The translations under genes and the position numbers were made by a program. 64,000 nt of DNA from an uncultured Mollicutes bacterium (GTDB lineage: Bacteria; Bacillota_I; Bacilli_A; RF39; UBA660): positions 1 to 64,000 of the forward strand of contig UQQI01000001.1 in assembly GCA_900543055.1 (NCBI GenBank). The letters run 5' to 3'. The notes below the pieces were generated by a model that was not told the origin of the DNA, searched no databases, and saw nothing but the letters and a program-made list of their open reading frames with translations. This document shows, one piece after another, positions 7,663-15,639 of this stretch (position 1 is the first letter of the stretch; every line of letters begins with the position of its first letter).

Positions 7663-7687
7663 AGCAAGCTGAATACTTGCTTTTTTT
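7663..7687 (+). terminator. Rho-independent terminator
   Basis: AGCAAG/CTTGCT stem with a 7-base loop and a T7 run. Confidence 0.85.
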
Positions 7688-7746
7688 ATATTCAACTTCA
7701 GAATGATATGTGTATTTTAGGCTGAATGGAAAATTTAATAAAAATA

Positions 7747-7755
7747 TGTTATAAT
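7747..7755 (+). promoter_or_regulatory. Extended -10 promoter for the ABC exporter
   Basis: TGTTATAAT matches TGnTATAAT; the -35 region (TGGAAA, 7727-7732) is poor. It lies 26 bases before the ATG at 7782. Confidence 0.5.
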
Positions 7756-7781
7756 TAAAGAAATTTGAAAGTGGAGTTGTT

Positions 7782-9548
7782 ATGAAAAGAAATAATTTAA
7801 TAAAAGTATTGAAGAAAATATATAAATTGTTAGATACAAAACAGAAATTAAGATTTATTTTAATAATTATTATAATGATAGTTTCTGCTACACTTGCTCA
7901 AATGACACCAAAAGCAATAGGATGGCTTACAGATGATATATTAACTAAGAATGAAATATCATTTAATAAAGTAATTCCTTTTTTAGTTTTTATATTAATA
8001 GTAAATGTAGCAAATGAAGTAATAAAAATATTTAGAAGAGTATTAGTTGAAGATACAGCAACAAGAACAGAAAAGAAAGCAAGAGGAATGGTAATAAAGT
8101 CATTATTAATGGCTCCGCTTTCTTATTTTAGAAAGAATATGACTGGAAATATTCATGGAAGACTTAATAGGTGTTTAGATGGAACTATTAAATTAGAAAA
8201 ATTGTTGTTTATGGATTTTGCTCCAGCAATATTTAATGCAATCGCTGCAATTATAACTATATTTTTAACACTACCAATAACATTAGCTATGCCTATGTTG
8301 TTAGTTATACCTATAGGAGTATTTATTGTATTAAAACAAATAAAAAGTCAAAAAGGTATTAGGGTTGAACTATTAGAAAGTAAATCAGGAATGGATGGAA
8401 CTATAGTTGAACTTATAAATGGTATTGAAGTTATAAGAATTTGTGATAGTTTAGACTTTGAAACTAAAAGATTTGATGATAAGGGTGAGTTTTTAAGAGC
8501 AAAAGAAATGAAACATCATAAAGCAATGGCAATGTATGATTGTTTAAAATTTATTAATCAAGCAGTATTTACAGTGTTAGTAATTGGAATTTCTACTTAT
8601 CTAGCAACTAAAAATATAATTTCAGTAGGTGCTGTATTAACTGCATATTTATGTTTTAATCAATTACTAAGACCGTTAGAGGAATTGCATAGAATATTTG
8701 ATGAAGTTTCTGAATGTACAGTTTTAGCAACTGATTTCTTTAAAATGGTAGAAATAGAAAATGATTTCTCATATTTACCTATAAAAACGAAATCAGAAAA
8801 TAAAACAACAAATGAGATTATAAATATGGAAAATATTACTTTCTATTATTCTGAAAATGAAGATAAAATCATTTTGGATAACTTTAATATAGATATAGAA
8901 AAAGGAATGTATCTTGGAATTGCTGGACCTTCAGGATGTGGTAAATCTTCATTAATAAAATCTATTTGCAAGTTAGAAAAAGCAGAAGGAACAATAATTG
9001 TTGATGATAAGAATATTGACAATTTAACAAGAAAAGATTTGTCAAAATTAATAGCATTAGTACCACAAAGCCCATTCTTAATTGCAGGGACAATATTTGA
9101 AAATATAACATATGGAATAGATAGAGAAGTTTCAATTGATGAAGTAGAAGAAGCAGCCAAAAGAGCATATATTTATGATTATATAAATGGACTTCCAGAT
9201 AAATTTGACTCATTAGTTTCTGAAGGAGGAAATAATTTATCAGGTGGACAAAGACAAAGAATAGCAATTGCAAGAATATTCTTAAGAAAGCCTAAAATAT
9301 TAATTTTGGATGAAGCAACTTCAGCTCTTGATAATACATCTGAAAAATATATTCAAGCTGAAATAGAAAAAATGAAACAAGAAAATAATACAACAATTAT
9401 TGCAATAGCACATAGATTAACTACACTAAAAAACTGTGATAGAATTATAGTACTTAATAAAGGTAAGATTGAAGAAGATGGCAAATTTGATGATCTTATA
9501 GAAAAAAATGGAATGTTTAGCGATATGTACTATGGAAAATTAAATTAA
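7782..9548 (+). CDS. ABC transporter, fused permease and ATP-binding (type IV exporter)
   Basis: 588 aa, the normal length of a half-size exporter. Residues 1-320 are the six-helix transmembrane domain; 340-588 the nucleotide-binding domain. Walker A GPSGCGKSS is at about 382, the Q-loop at LVPQSPF, the signature LSGGQRQR at about 486, Walker B ILILDEATSALD at about 506, and the H-loop in AIAHRLTT. All catalytic residues are present. It should work as a homodimer or with an unlinked partner, exporting a lipid, peptide or drug; the substrate cannot be read. It has its own extended -10 promoter. It is the last gene inside the att-flanked segment, so it is probably acquired cargo, for example resistance or bacteriocin export. 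Confidence 0.93.
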   Translation: MKRNNLIKVLKKIYKLLDTKQKLRFILIIIIMIVSATLAQMTPKAIGWLTDDILTKNEISFNKVIPFLVFILIVNVANEVIKIFRRVLVEDTATRTEKKARGMVIKSLLMAPLSYFRKNMTGNIHGRLNRCLDGTIKLEKLLFMDFAPAIFNAIAAIITIFLTLPITLAMPMLLVIPIGVFIVLKQIKSQKGIRVELLESKSGMDGTIVELINGIEVIRICDSLDFETKRFDDKGEFLRAKEMKHHKAMAMYDCLKFINQAVFTVLVIGISTYLATKNIISVGAVLTAYLCFNQLLRPLEELHRIFDEVSECTVLATDFFKMVEIENDFSYLPIKTKSENKTTNEIINMENITFYYSENEDKIILDNFNIDIEKGMYLGIAGPSGCGKSSLIKSICKLEKAEGTIIVDDKNIDNLTRKDLSKLIALVPQSPFLIAGTIFENITYGIDREVSIDEVEEAAKRAYIYDYINGLPDKFDSLVSEGGNNLSGGQRQRIAIARIFLRKPKILILDEATSALDNTSEKYIQAEIEKMKQENNTTIIAIAHRLTTLKNCDRIIVLNKGKIEEDGKFDDLIEKNGMFSDMYYGKLN

Positions 9549-9550
9549 AA

Positions 9551-9574
9551 TTTAGATAAGTTTTTAGATAAGTT
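9551..9574. repeat. Perfect tandem duplication of TTTAGATAAGTT
   Basis: Two adjacent 12-bp copies starting 2 bases after the ABC exporter stop and 48 bp before att copy 2. Possible recombinase arm sites or a replication slip product. Confidence 0.5.
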
Positions 9575-9621
9575 CTACTACCTATGCCGAAGTAAACTGC
9601 ATAAATTTTTAGCAGAAAAAA

Positions 9622-9658
9622 CAGTGGTAAGAAATATAAACAATGTTGTGGTAAATAA
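9622..9658 (+). repeat. Attachment-site core copy 2 (outer right end, chromosomal)
   Basis: 35/37 identical to 5953-5989 and likewise reading SGKKYKQCCGK then stop. The residues before it (FSRKN) no longer fit a SEC-C motif, so only the core from the Ser codon onward is shared, which marks the likely crossover region. A terminator follows at once. Confidence 0.75.
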
Positions 9659-9663
9659 AAAGA

Positions 9664-9694
9664 ACTAAGTATCATCAAAATACTTAGTCTTTTC
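9664..9694. terminator. Bidirectional terminator after att copy 2
   Basis: ACTAAGTAT/ATACTTAGT 9-bp stem, followed by TCTTTTCTTT on the plus strand; also suited to end the minus-strand pseudogene at 9696. Confidence 0.8.
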
Positions 9695-9695
9695 T

Positions 9696-10350
9696 TTATT
9701 CAATTGTAATTATTTTAAATATTTCTTCAATTTCTACGGGATGAATTGTTATAGAAATAAGTAAATTAATATTTCCATTATCATATATAAAAAATTTTTT
9801 ATTAGTATCATTTTCATATGTTTTAAGATTTTCATCTATTAAATAATCATAATATTTAGAATCGTCAAAACTTGAATAATAACTATTAATAATTCCATTT
9901 TTTACTTTTTTCGTTAAAATCATCTTTATTAATATTTTTATATTCTAGTATTTCATCTAAATTTACTTTTCTACCTGTTTTTCCATTTATTACATAGATA
10001 TAGTATTTAGGAATAGTAACTGCACATGTTCTATATTTAGTAGTTAGAACAACAGCTAGCATATCTCCAACTAAATAATGTTTATATTCAAAAATTTCAA
10101 TCCCTATACAACTATTATGGTCAATACTAAAATCAAATACTTGAGCAGCTTGATCATATACTTTCTTAATATTTTCTTTTTTTTCATTATAAGATTACTT
10201 ACTATTATTATCTGTATTCCTTTTAGAAACATAATTTCTATAACCAGTAAAACATAAAACTTCTACAATTAATATAATTGGAATAAGCATAAATAGAATA
10301 ATAATTTTCTTATTATTAGATTTTATATTTTTTTTACCATTCTCATCCAT
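9696..10350 (-). pseudogene. Decayed membrane-anchored protein gene (nonsense plus frameshift)
   Basis: Reading from the ATG at 10350, 51 codons encode a basic N-terminus and one membrane helix (IIILFMLIPIILIVEVLCF). They end at an in-frame TAA (10197-10195). The same frame then stays open for about 100 codons (VYDQAAQVFDFSIDHNS ... YIYVINGKTGRKVNLDEIL) until an A-run at about 9898-9911, where one extra A shifts the frame. The last 75 codons (9923-9696; KNGIINSYYSS ... IHPVEIEEIF) complete the protein. The intact product would be about 217 aa, an anchored extracellular domain of unknown function. Two separate lesions make an inactive gene likely. Confidence 0.7.
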
Positions 10351-10602
10351 TTTTAGTCTCTCTCATTCTATCATTTATAAAACTATACTCAATATTAAAA
10401 AAATAAGAAATATAAACAGCTTAGAAAATCATTTTAGGTATATTTCTTTTTAATATATAAGTTCAGCTATAGTAGACACAATCATGTTACTTTAAAAATA
10501 TCATAATAGAATATAAATATAAGAAAAATAGCATATTTAATTAGACTAATATACTTTTTTTATGTTAGAATATATTGCTGTTGAAAAAAGGGGATTAGTA
10601 GC
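10351..10602. other. Intergenic region with a partial att-like match
   Basis: 252 bases between divergent genes. It contains TAAGAAATATAAACA at 10404-10418, 15/15 identical to the middle of att copy 2 (9628-9642), but without the flanking core. AAAAGGGGATT before 10603 is the ribosome-binding site. No convincing promoter; otherwise nothing seen. Confidence 0.4.
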
Positions 10603-11328
10603 ATGTTAGGAAAAATTGAAATATCAAAGAAGGATATAGGACTATTAAAAGAAAGATTTTTTGAGTTTGGTGGAGAAAGTTTTATTGTTAAGACTGCTCC
10701 AAATAGAGTGTATAAAATGTATAAAGACTTTATCATAAGAGATATATTAGAAAAAAAGAAAATAGAAAAAGTTAGTGAAATGAACTTAGATTATATAACT
10801 GAACCAACAGCAATATTATATAGTAATGGAGTACCTATCGGTTATGAAATGAAATATGATGAAAATGATATTAACCTTTTACTATCAACACTATCTAAAA
10901 AAGAAAAAATATATGCCTTAAAAAAAATAAAAGATATATTAAAGTACTTTGAGTCAAAAGAAATAATATATCATGATATAAATCAAGGAAATATTTTAAT
11001 TAATAAAAATAACGGAAAAATAAAATTTTGTGATACTGACAATGTAACAATGGAAGATTATCCAGGAGATTTATATGGCGATTTAATATTATTTTTTAAG
11101 GAAACATATGGTGTTATTGATACTAGAGTTCATAGTTTTATGCATAATTATCTAACACTATCATACCTTAATGATATTGATGAATTATATGATGTAATGG
11201 CAATGATTAAAACATATAAGTATCCTAAACATGTTACTAAAAAGAATGAAGAAATTGTAAAATCACTTGTTGAATCTGATGGAACGTATAAAGATAGATA
11301 TATAATTGATACTATAAAAACTAGATAG
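10603..11328 (+). CDS. Protein-kinase-like fold protein (small atypical kinase)
   Basis: 241 aa. The catalytic loop is clear: YHDINQGNILINKNNGKIKF at about residues 125-144 (HxDxxxxN), followed by CDTDN in the place of the DFG metal-binding motif. Upstream, FGGESFIVKTAPNRVYKMY (about 22-41) can supply the beta3 lysine, but a typical glycine-rich loop is absent. The C-lobe is short. This is the pattern of atypical bacterial kinases or aminoglycoside-phosphotransferase-like enzymes; substrate (protein, sugar or lipid) is not predictable. It stands alone between a decayed gene and a dehydrogenase, ahead of a weak AT-only hairpin. Cytoplasmic. Confidence 0.7.
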   Translation: MLGKIEISKKDIGLLKERFFEFGGESFIVKTAPNRVYKMYKDFIIRDILEKKKIEKVSEMNLDYITEPTAILYSNGVPIGYEMKYDENDINLLLSTLSKKEKIYALKKIKDILKYFESKEIIYHDINQGNILINKNNGKIKFCDTDNVTMEDYPGDLYGDLILFFKETYGVIDTRVHSFMHNYLTLSYLNDIDELYDVMAMIKTYKYPKHVTKKNEEIVKSLVESDGTYKDRYIIDTIKTR

Positions 11329-11342
11329 ACTTTACAATTATT

Positions 11343-11368
11343 AACTAAAATTTATAAAATTTTTAGTT
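11343..11368 (+). terminator. Weak terminator-like hairpin
   Basis: AACTAAAA/TTTTAGTT 8-bp stem with a 10-base loop, no proper T-run afterwards. Confidence 0.3.
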
Positions 11369-11371
11369 TAG

Positions 11372-11408
11372 CAATTCTATATTTTGATATAATAAGTATA
11401 TAGAATTG
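11372..11408. promoter_or_regulatory. Extended -10 promoter within an 11-bp inverted repeat (operator candidate)
   Basis: CAATTCTATAT (11372-11382) and its exact complement ATATAGAATTG (11398-11408) bracket TGATATAAT (11385-11393), an extended -10 box. The right arm ends just at the GGAGGA ribosome-binding site. A repressor bound here would block the promoter; as RNA the arms could also form a hairpin. Confidence 0.5.
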
Positions 11409-11418
11409 GAGGAATAAT

Positions 11419-12447
11419 ATGAAAGCATTAACATTAGTTGATAAGAAAAAATTTGAAATAATTGAAAAAGATATTCCAAAAGCAGAAGGAAATAAAGTTG
11501 TAATTAAAGTAAAGAATACAGGAATTTGTGGTTCTGATATTCATATGATTTGGCAAACAGGATATAATGCTGGAACTAATTTTGTAATTGGGCATGAATT
11601 TGCTGGTGAAATTTATGATGCTGGAAATAGCACAACATTTAAAGTTGGAGATAGAGTCGTTGCGATGGAGATAGATTCTTGTTTAAAAGATGAATGCGAA
11701 TTTTGTGGAACAGGAAGAGAAAATATTTGTGACCATGTATTAGAAGGCGGACCTGGTATTGGAATGGATGGTGGCTATGGTCAATATGTTGCTGTAAGAG
11801 AAGATATGGTAAGAATACTACCAGATAATGTAAGCTTTGTATCAGGTGCAATGGTAGAACCAGCATCAATCTCAATGCATGGATTGAAATTAGCTCATGT
11901 AAATAAAGATAGTAAAGTACTTATAACAGGATGTGGAGCAATAGGAATGTTTGCTGCTGCCTGTGCTCATGCTTTAGATATTGAAAATGTATATATTACA
12001 GAAGCAAATAAAGAACGAATAAAATTAGTATCTAATTCTGGTTTCGTAAAAGAAGCATTCGATGCAATGGATGAAAATATAAATGATAAATTAACAGAAG
12101 TTGCACCATCTGGATTTGATGCTGTAATAGAATGTTCTGGTAATAAAACAGCAAGTACAATGGGATTAAATCATCTAAAAAAAGGTGGTCATATGTCTAT
12201 GATTGCATATGGAGATGCACCAGAAATAAATATATTTAACTTTGTTAATAATGAATATCATTTATCAGGAAGTCTATTCTTTAAAACAGAAGAATTTGAT
12301 GAAGTAATAAAGTTAATGAGTGAAGGAAAATTAAACTTAGAACCATATTCAAAATTAATAGAAATGGAAGAAGTTCAAGAGTCATTAGAAAAACTAGAAC
12401 AAGGGATAGAGTCACCTATAAAATACGTTATAAAAATGAATGATTAA
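11419..12447 (+). CDS. Zinc-dependent medium-chain alcohol/polyol dehydrogenase
   Basis: 342 aa, standard MDR length. Catalytic zinc ligands: Cys in TGICGSDIHM (about 37) and the His-Glu pair in IGHEFAG (about 59-60). A structural zinc site with four Cys is at about 90-108 (CLKDECEFCGTGRENIC), with Cx4C in place of the usual first Cx2C. The Rossmann NAD(P) loop is TGCGAIGMFAAA (about 174-185). The family includes sorbitol, threonine and butanediol dehydrogenases; the exact substrate is unclear. It sits near a lambda-crystallin-type dehydrogenase, which would fit sugar-acid or polyol catabolism, but the two are separated by minus-strand genes. Expression is probably controlled through the inverted repeat over its promoter. 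Confidence 0.88.
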   Translation: MKALTLVDKKKFEIIEKDIPKAEGNKVVIKVKNTGICGSDIHMIWQTGYNAGTNFVIGHEFAGEIYDAGNSTTFKVGDRVVAMEIDSCLKDECEFCGTGRENICDHVLEGGPGIGMDGGYGQYVAVREDMVRILPDNVSFVSGAMVEPASISMHGLKLAHVNKDSKVLITGCGAIGMFAAACAHALDIENVYITEANKERIKLVSNSGFVKEAFDAMDENINDKLTEVAPSGFDAVIECSGNKTASTMGLNHLKKGGHMSMIAYGDAPEINIFNFVNNEYHLSGSLFFKTEEFDEVIKLMSEGKLNLEPYSKLIEMEEVQESLEKLEQGIESPIKYVIKMND

Positions 12448-12451
12448 TGAA

Positions 12452-12503
12452 AAAAGATTGCTTAAAACATGATAATATGACATGTATAAGCAATCTTTTT
12501 TTA
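12452..12503 (+). terminator. Long rho-independent terminator
   Basis: AAAAGATTGCTTA pairs with TAAGCAATCTTTT, with an inner ACATG/CATGT pairing, followed by more T. Confidence 0.88.
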
Positions 12504-12510
12504 TAAATAG

Positions 12511-12943
12511 TTATATATATTCAGAAATCTCATTTATAATAAATTTATTATTATCTAAATCAAAAGATATTTTATAGTCAATATAATGTTCTATATTTAT
12601 ATCAATATCAATAGGTTCATATACTGAAGTAACACTCTTTCTTAAAATGTCAGGACTTGTATAAGAACAAAGAATACTTACCGTATTTCTGCCTGGTAAT
12701 AAATATAAAATATTTTTCCCCTAAATTGTTTTAATTTTAGGTTTTTTCACCATTTACTTTTTGAACTTGTACAACAAGCGACTTAATACCTATAGAACTA
12801 TCTAAATATACCTTTCTAGCATATTTATTTTCTACTAACCACTTATCAACATCTTTATTTCTTTTTCTTTTAACATAAAATATAAATATTATAGAAAAAA
12901 CTATAACACTTAAACATAAAAGTATAATAGTTTTATCATCCAT
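12511..12943 (-). pseudogene. Decayed small membrane protein gene (frameshift plus nonsense)
   Basis: From the ATG at 12943 (ATAAGGAGTG ribosome-binding site) 68 codons are open: an N-terminal membrane helix (IILLCLSVIVFSIIFIFYV), a KRKRNK stop-transfer, then KYARKVYLDSSIGIK. The frame ends after an A6 run (12742-12747). Removing one A restores reading to KPKIKTI, then a TAG (12723-12721), after which the same frame continues to 12511 with GKNILYLLPGRNTVSILCSY and IEHYIDYKISFDLDNNKF. The original protein would be about 143 aa: a membrane anchor with a small beta-rich extracellular domain. It follows the 12957-13463 gene in one transcript. Confidence 0.65.
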
Positions 12944-12956
12944 AATAATTCACTCC

Positions 12957-13463
12957 TTATAAACTTTTACCTTTATTGTTTATTTTCTTTTCAATTCCCA
13001 TATTGTCATAAAATTCATCTAAAGTATAAGTGGAATCAGGCCATGCATAATCGGTATTTTCTAAATAAGCCATTCCTTCAAAATAGGCATTCTCTAAATT
13101 AATTAAATTATTTAAATAATCATATGACTCTTCCATTTTCTTTTTTTGTTTTTCTGTCATATTATTTGGAGCCATTATAGTATAAATTAAATAGTCTTCA
13201 TCTCGTGGAGTAATAGAGCAACCATTTTCTAAAAAAATGATTCCAAGTGCCGCTAAATTTATAGCTTGTTTGTGAATAGTCTCTTCAGTATAGTTATAAT
13301 TCAAACTTTTAAACCATTCTGTTGGGAGAATATCTTTTGCAAATGAACTATCATGGTAATTATCTTCTCCTAAATCATTAACTTTAGAGTTTTTATGTAT
13401 TCCAAATGGATGTTCAACACCATCTTTATCAATTAAAATTCCCTTTACTTTTCCTAAATTCAT
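12957..13463 (-). CDS. Hypothetical protein, 168 aa
   Basis: Not recognised. The preferred start is the ATG at 13463, preceded by AGGTGAT; the frame is open further upstream to 13532 but without a ribosome-binding site. The product is acidic, soluble, with no signal peptide: MNLGKVKGILIDKDGVEHPF opens like a small beta-domain, followed by helical segments (INLAALGIIFLENGCSI, EKQKKKMEESYDYLNNL). It is divergent from the dehydrogenase at 13589 and 14 bases ahead of the decayed membrane protein gene, so the two formed an operon. Its partner's decay may make it an orphan. Confidence 0.6.
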   Translation of the reverse strand: MNLGKVKGILIDKDGVEHPFGIHKNSKVNDLGEDNYHDSSFAKDILPTEWFKSLNYNYTEETIHKQAINLAALGIIFLENGCSITPRDEDYLIYTIMAPNNMTEKQKKKMEESYDYLNNLINLENAYFEGMAYLENTDYAWPDSTYTLDEFYDNMGIEKKINNKGKSL

Positions 13464-13588
13464 ATTATCACCTACCTGACTATATAATAGCATACATATA
13501 AATAAAATGTAATCTAATTGTAAAGAACACAAATTTAATAGTTTATTTTTTTAGTATAGTGATAATATAAAAGTAGGAGATGATAAAA

Positions 13589-14554
13589 ATGAAATTAAAT
13601 GATATAAGAGATGTAGCTGTAATTGGTTCAGGGGTTATAGGATATTCATGGGCTTTATCATTTGCTATGAATGGTCATAAAGTACATGTATATGATGTAA
13701 AAGATGATGCATTAAAATTAGCAAAATCTAGAATCCATGATTCACTAGAAAATCTAGCATCAAACAAAGTTCTAAATCCAAATAAAATTGAGAAAATAGA
13801 AAGTAGAATTAGTTACACAAAATCTATTGAAAATGCAGTAAAAAACACAAAATTTATTATAGAGTCAGGACCGGAAAAATATGAAGTTAAATGGTCAATT
13901 GTAAATGATGTTGAAAAATATGCAAGTGAAGATGCGATAATTGCTTCATCAACATCAGGTCTTTTAATAACAGAAATAGCAAAAAATGCAAAACATCCAG
14001 AAAGATTTATTGGGGCACACCCATATAATCCACCTCATTTAATACCTTTAGTAGAAATAACAAAAGGTGAAAAAACAAAAGATGAAAATGTACAATTAGC
14101 ATATGATTTATATAAATCTATAAAGAAGGAACCAGTAATTTTACAAAAAGAAGCATTAGGATTTATCTGTAATAGAATTCAAATGGCTGTATATAGAGAA
14201 GTAAGTGACTTAGTTATGAGAGGAGTATGTTCTATTGAGGATGCTGATAAAGCCGTAACATACGGGCCAGGAATTAGATGGGCAATTATGGGACCTAGTT
14301 TAGTATTTGAATTAGGTGGAGGACAAGTACATATTGATGGATTAATGAACCATTTAAATGATTCAATAAAACTTTGGTTAAATGATATGGCAGATTGGAA
14401 AGAATTCCCAGAACAATTCCCAGAAATTGCAAGAGAGGGAGTAGAAGAATCTTTAAAAAACAGACCAAAAGAAATTGGAAATACAGATGAGTCCCTTGCA
14501 GAATATAGAGATAAAATGCTAATTGAAATATTAAAATTACATAATAAACTATAG
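13589..14554 (+). CDS. 3-hydroxyacyl-CoA dehydrogenase-family enzyme (L-gulonate dehydrogenase/lambda-crystallin type)
   Basis: 321 aa. N-terminal Rossmann domain with VAVIGSGVIGYSWALSFAMN (about 8-27); catalytic region SSTSGLLITE and GAHPYNPPHLIPLVEI with the conserved His (about 147); then the helical C-terminal domain containing GFICNRIQMAVYRE and YGPGIRWAIMGP. The GPGIRWAxMGP motif and length match the lambda-crystallin/L-gulonate 3-dehydrogenase and carnitine dehydrogenase branch more than the 280-aa butyryl-CoA branch. The ATG at 13589 is preferred, because TAGGAGA lies at proper spacing and abuts the alternative ATG at 13580. It is followed after 9 bases by an S66 peptidase gene. Substrate not certain. 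Confidence 0.8.
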   Translation: MKLNDIRDVAVIGSGVIGYSWALSFAMNGHKVHVYDVKDDALKLAKSRIHDSLENLASNKVLNPNKIEKIESRISYTKSIENAVKNTKFIIESGPEKYEVKWSIVNDVEKYASEDAIIASSTSGLLITEIAKNAKHPERFIGAHPYNPPHLIPLVEITKGEKTKDENVQLAYDLYKSIKKEPVILQKEALGFICNRIQMAVYREVSDLVMRGVCSIEDADKAVTYGPGIRWAIMGPSLVFELGGGQVHIDGLMNHLNDSIKLWLNDMADWKEFPEQFPEIAREGVEESLKNRPKEIGNTDESLAEYRDKMLIEILKLHNKL

Positions 14555-14563
14555 GGAGGTAAT

Positions 14564-15577
14564 ATGAAATATCCAAAATTCATAAAGGAAAACGATACAA
14601 TAGGAATAATTGCGCCATCTGCAGGAGCATATGATATAAAAAAGAAAAATAAGTTTATAAATGCTAAAAAGAATATAGAAGAAAAAGGTTTTAAAGTAAG
14701 TTTGTCAAAATATTTATATACCTGTGAAAAAGGAAGAAGCACAAATAAATTTAATAGAGCAGAAGAAATAAATGAAGTAGCAGAAAATGAAAACATAGAC
14801 TTAATTTTAGCAGCAACAGGAGGAGACTTTTGTTTAGAAATATTACCATATGTAGATTTTGAAAAATTAAGCAAGTGTAATAAGTATGTAGCAGGCTTTT
14901 CTGATCCAACGTGTATTTTATTTCCATTAACTACAAAGTATGATGTCGCAACTATATATGGGCAAAACTTTAGTCCTTTTGGAATGGAAAAACTTCATAA
15001 GGCGCAAGAAGACTTTATAAATATTATAACAGGTAAAAAACTTGAAGAAGAAAACTATGATTTATATGAAGATGGATATCAAGAGACAACTACAGGATTA
15101 GAATTCTATAATTTAACTAAAAAGGTTGAATGGGAAACATTAAATAATAAAGATGTTAATGTAGAAGGTAGAATAATAGGAGGATGTCTTGATATAATTT
15201 CTGAACTTTCTGGAACAAAATATGACGGGACAAAAAAATTTATAGAAAAATATAAAGATGATGGAATTATTTGGTACTTTGATAATTGTGAATTAAATCT
15301 AGACGCAACTATCAGAGTGCTTTGGAAACTAAATGAACTTGGATATTTTAAATATACAAAAGCTATTATATTTGGTAGATTTGGATGTGAAGAAAGTTAT
15401 TATGGCTATAATAATAAGACTTGTTTAGAAGATAGCATCTTAAATGAATTAGATATTCCAATAATATATAATGCTGATATTACACATAAGTCACCATGTC
15501 TAACTATTATTAATGGTAGTATCGCAACTGTTTCTGTAAAAAATAATCAAGGAAAAATAAAATTTAAATTAAAATAA
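14564..15577 (+). CDS. S66-family peptidase (LD-carboxypeptidase/MccF-like)
   Basis: 337 aa, family length. DTIGIIAPSAG at the N-terminus is the S66 hallmark. The Ser nucleophile is expected in VAGFSDPTCILF (about 112-123), the Glu in DNCELNLDATIRVLWKLNE (about 244), and the His in NADITHKSPCLTI (about 306). This subfamily either trims LD-linked tetrapeptides of peptidoglycan in the cytoplasm or, as MccF, cleaves toxic aminoacyl-nucleotides such as microcin C. The 337-aa length and sequence style are closer to MccF-like members. GGGAGG precedes the ATG. It is co-transcribed with the dehydrogenase and ends at the terminator 15577-15613. Confidence 0.85.
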   Translation: MKYPKFIKENDTIGIIAPSAGAYDIKKKNKFINAKKNIEEKGFKVSLSKYLYTCEKGRSTNKFNRAEEINEVAENENIDLILAATGGDFCLEILPYVDFEKLSKCNKYVAGFSDPTCILFPLTTKYDVATIYGQNFSPFGMEKLHKAQEDFINIITGKKLEEENYDLYEDGYQETTTGLEFYNLTKKVEWETLNNKDVNVEGRIIGGCLDIISELSGTKYDGTKKFIEKYKDDGIIWYFDNCELNLDATIRVLWKLNELGYFKYTKAIIFGRFGCEESYYGYNNKTCLEDSILNELDIPIIYNADITHKSPCLTIINGSIATVSVKNNQGKIKFKLK

Positions 15578-15613
15578 AAATACTAGTAAGTGTAAAACTT
15601 ATCTAGTATTTTT
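15577..15613 (+). terminator. Rho-independent terminator
   Basis: AATACTAG and AAGT arms pair with ACTT and CTAGTATT, followed by T5. Confidence 0.8.
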
Positions 15614-15639
15614 GAATTATTTTCTTCTTGTAAAAATAT

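Larger units (their letters stand above)
5953..9658. mobile_element. Cis-mobilizable passenger segment flanked by SEC-C att repeats
   Basis: The segment is bounded by direct repeats of the SEC-C 3' end at 5953-5989 and 9622-9658. It carries three cargo genes (ASCH-GNAT, a membrane protein, an ABC exporter) and no integrase or relaxase. This is the layout of a CIME: an element that lost its recombination genes but keeps sites recognised by the neighbour's integrase. The final repeat is followed directly by a terminator (9664-9694), as expected for the original chromosomal 3' end of the target gene. Inference from repeat positions; movement is not shown. Confidence 0.6.

Noticed and set aside
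8846..9273. Long minus-strand frames opposite the ABC exporter
   Set aside because: They mirror the ATPase domain of a clear gene, are Leu/Ser-rich shadows and lack ribosome-binding sites.
14179..14874. 231-codon minus-strand frame across the dehydrogenase and S66 peptidase
   Set aside because: Overlaps two well-supported genes; Ser/Phe-rich composition typical of antisense reading of AT-rich genes.
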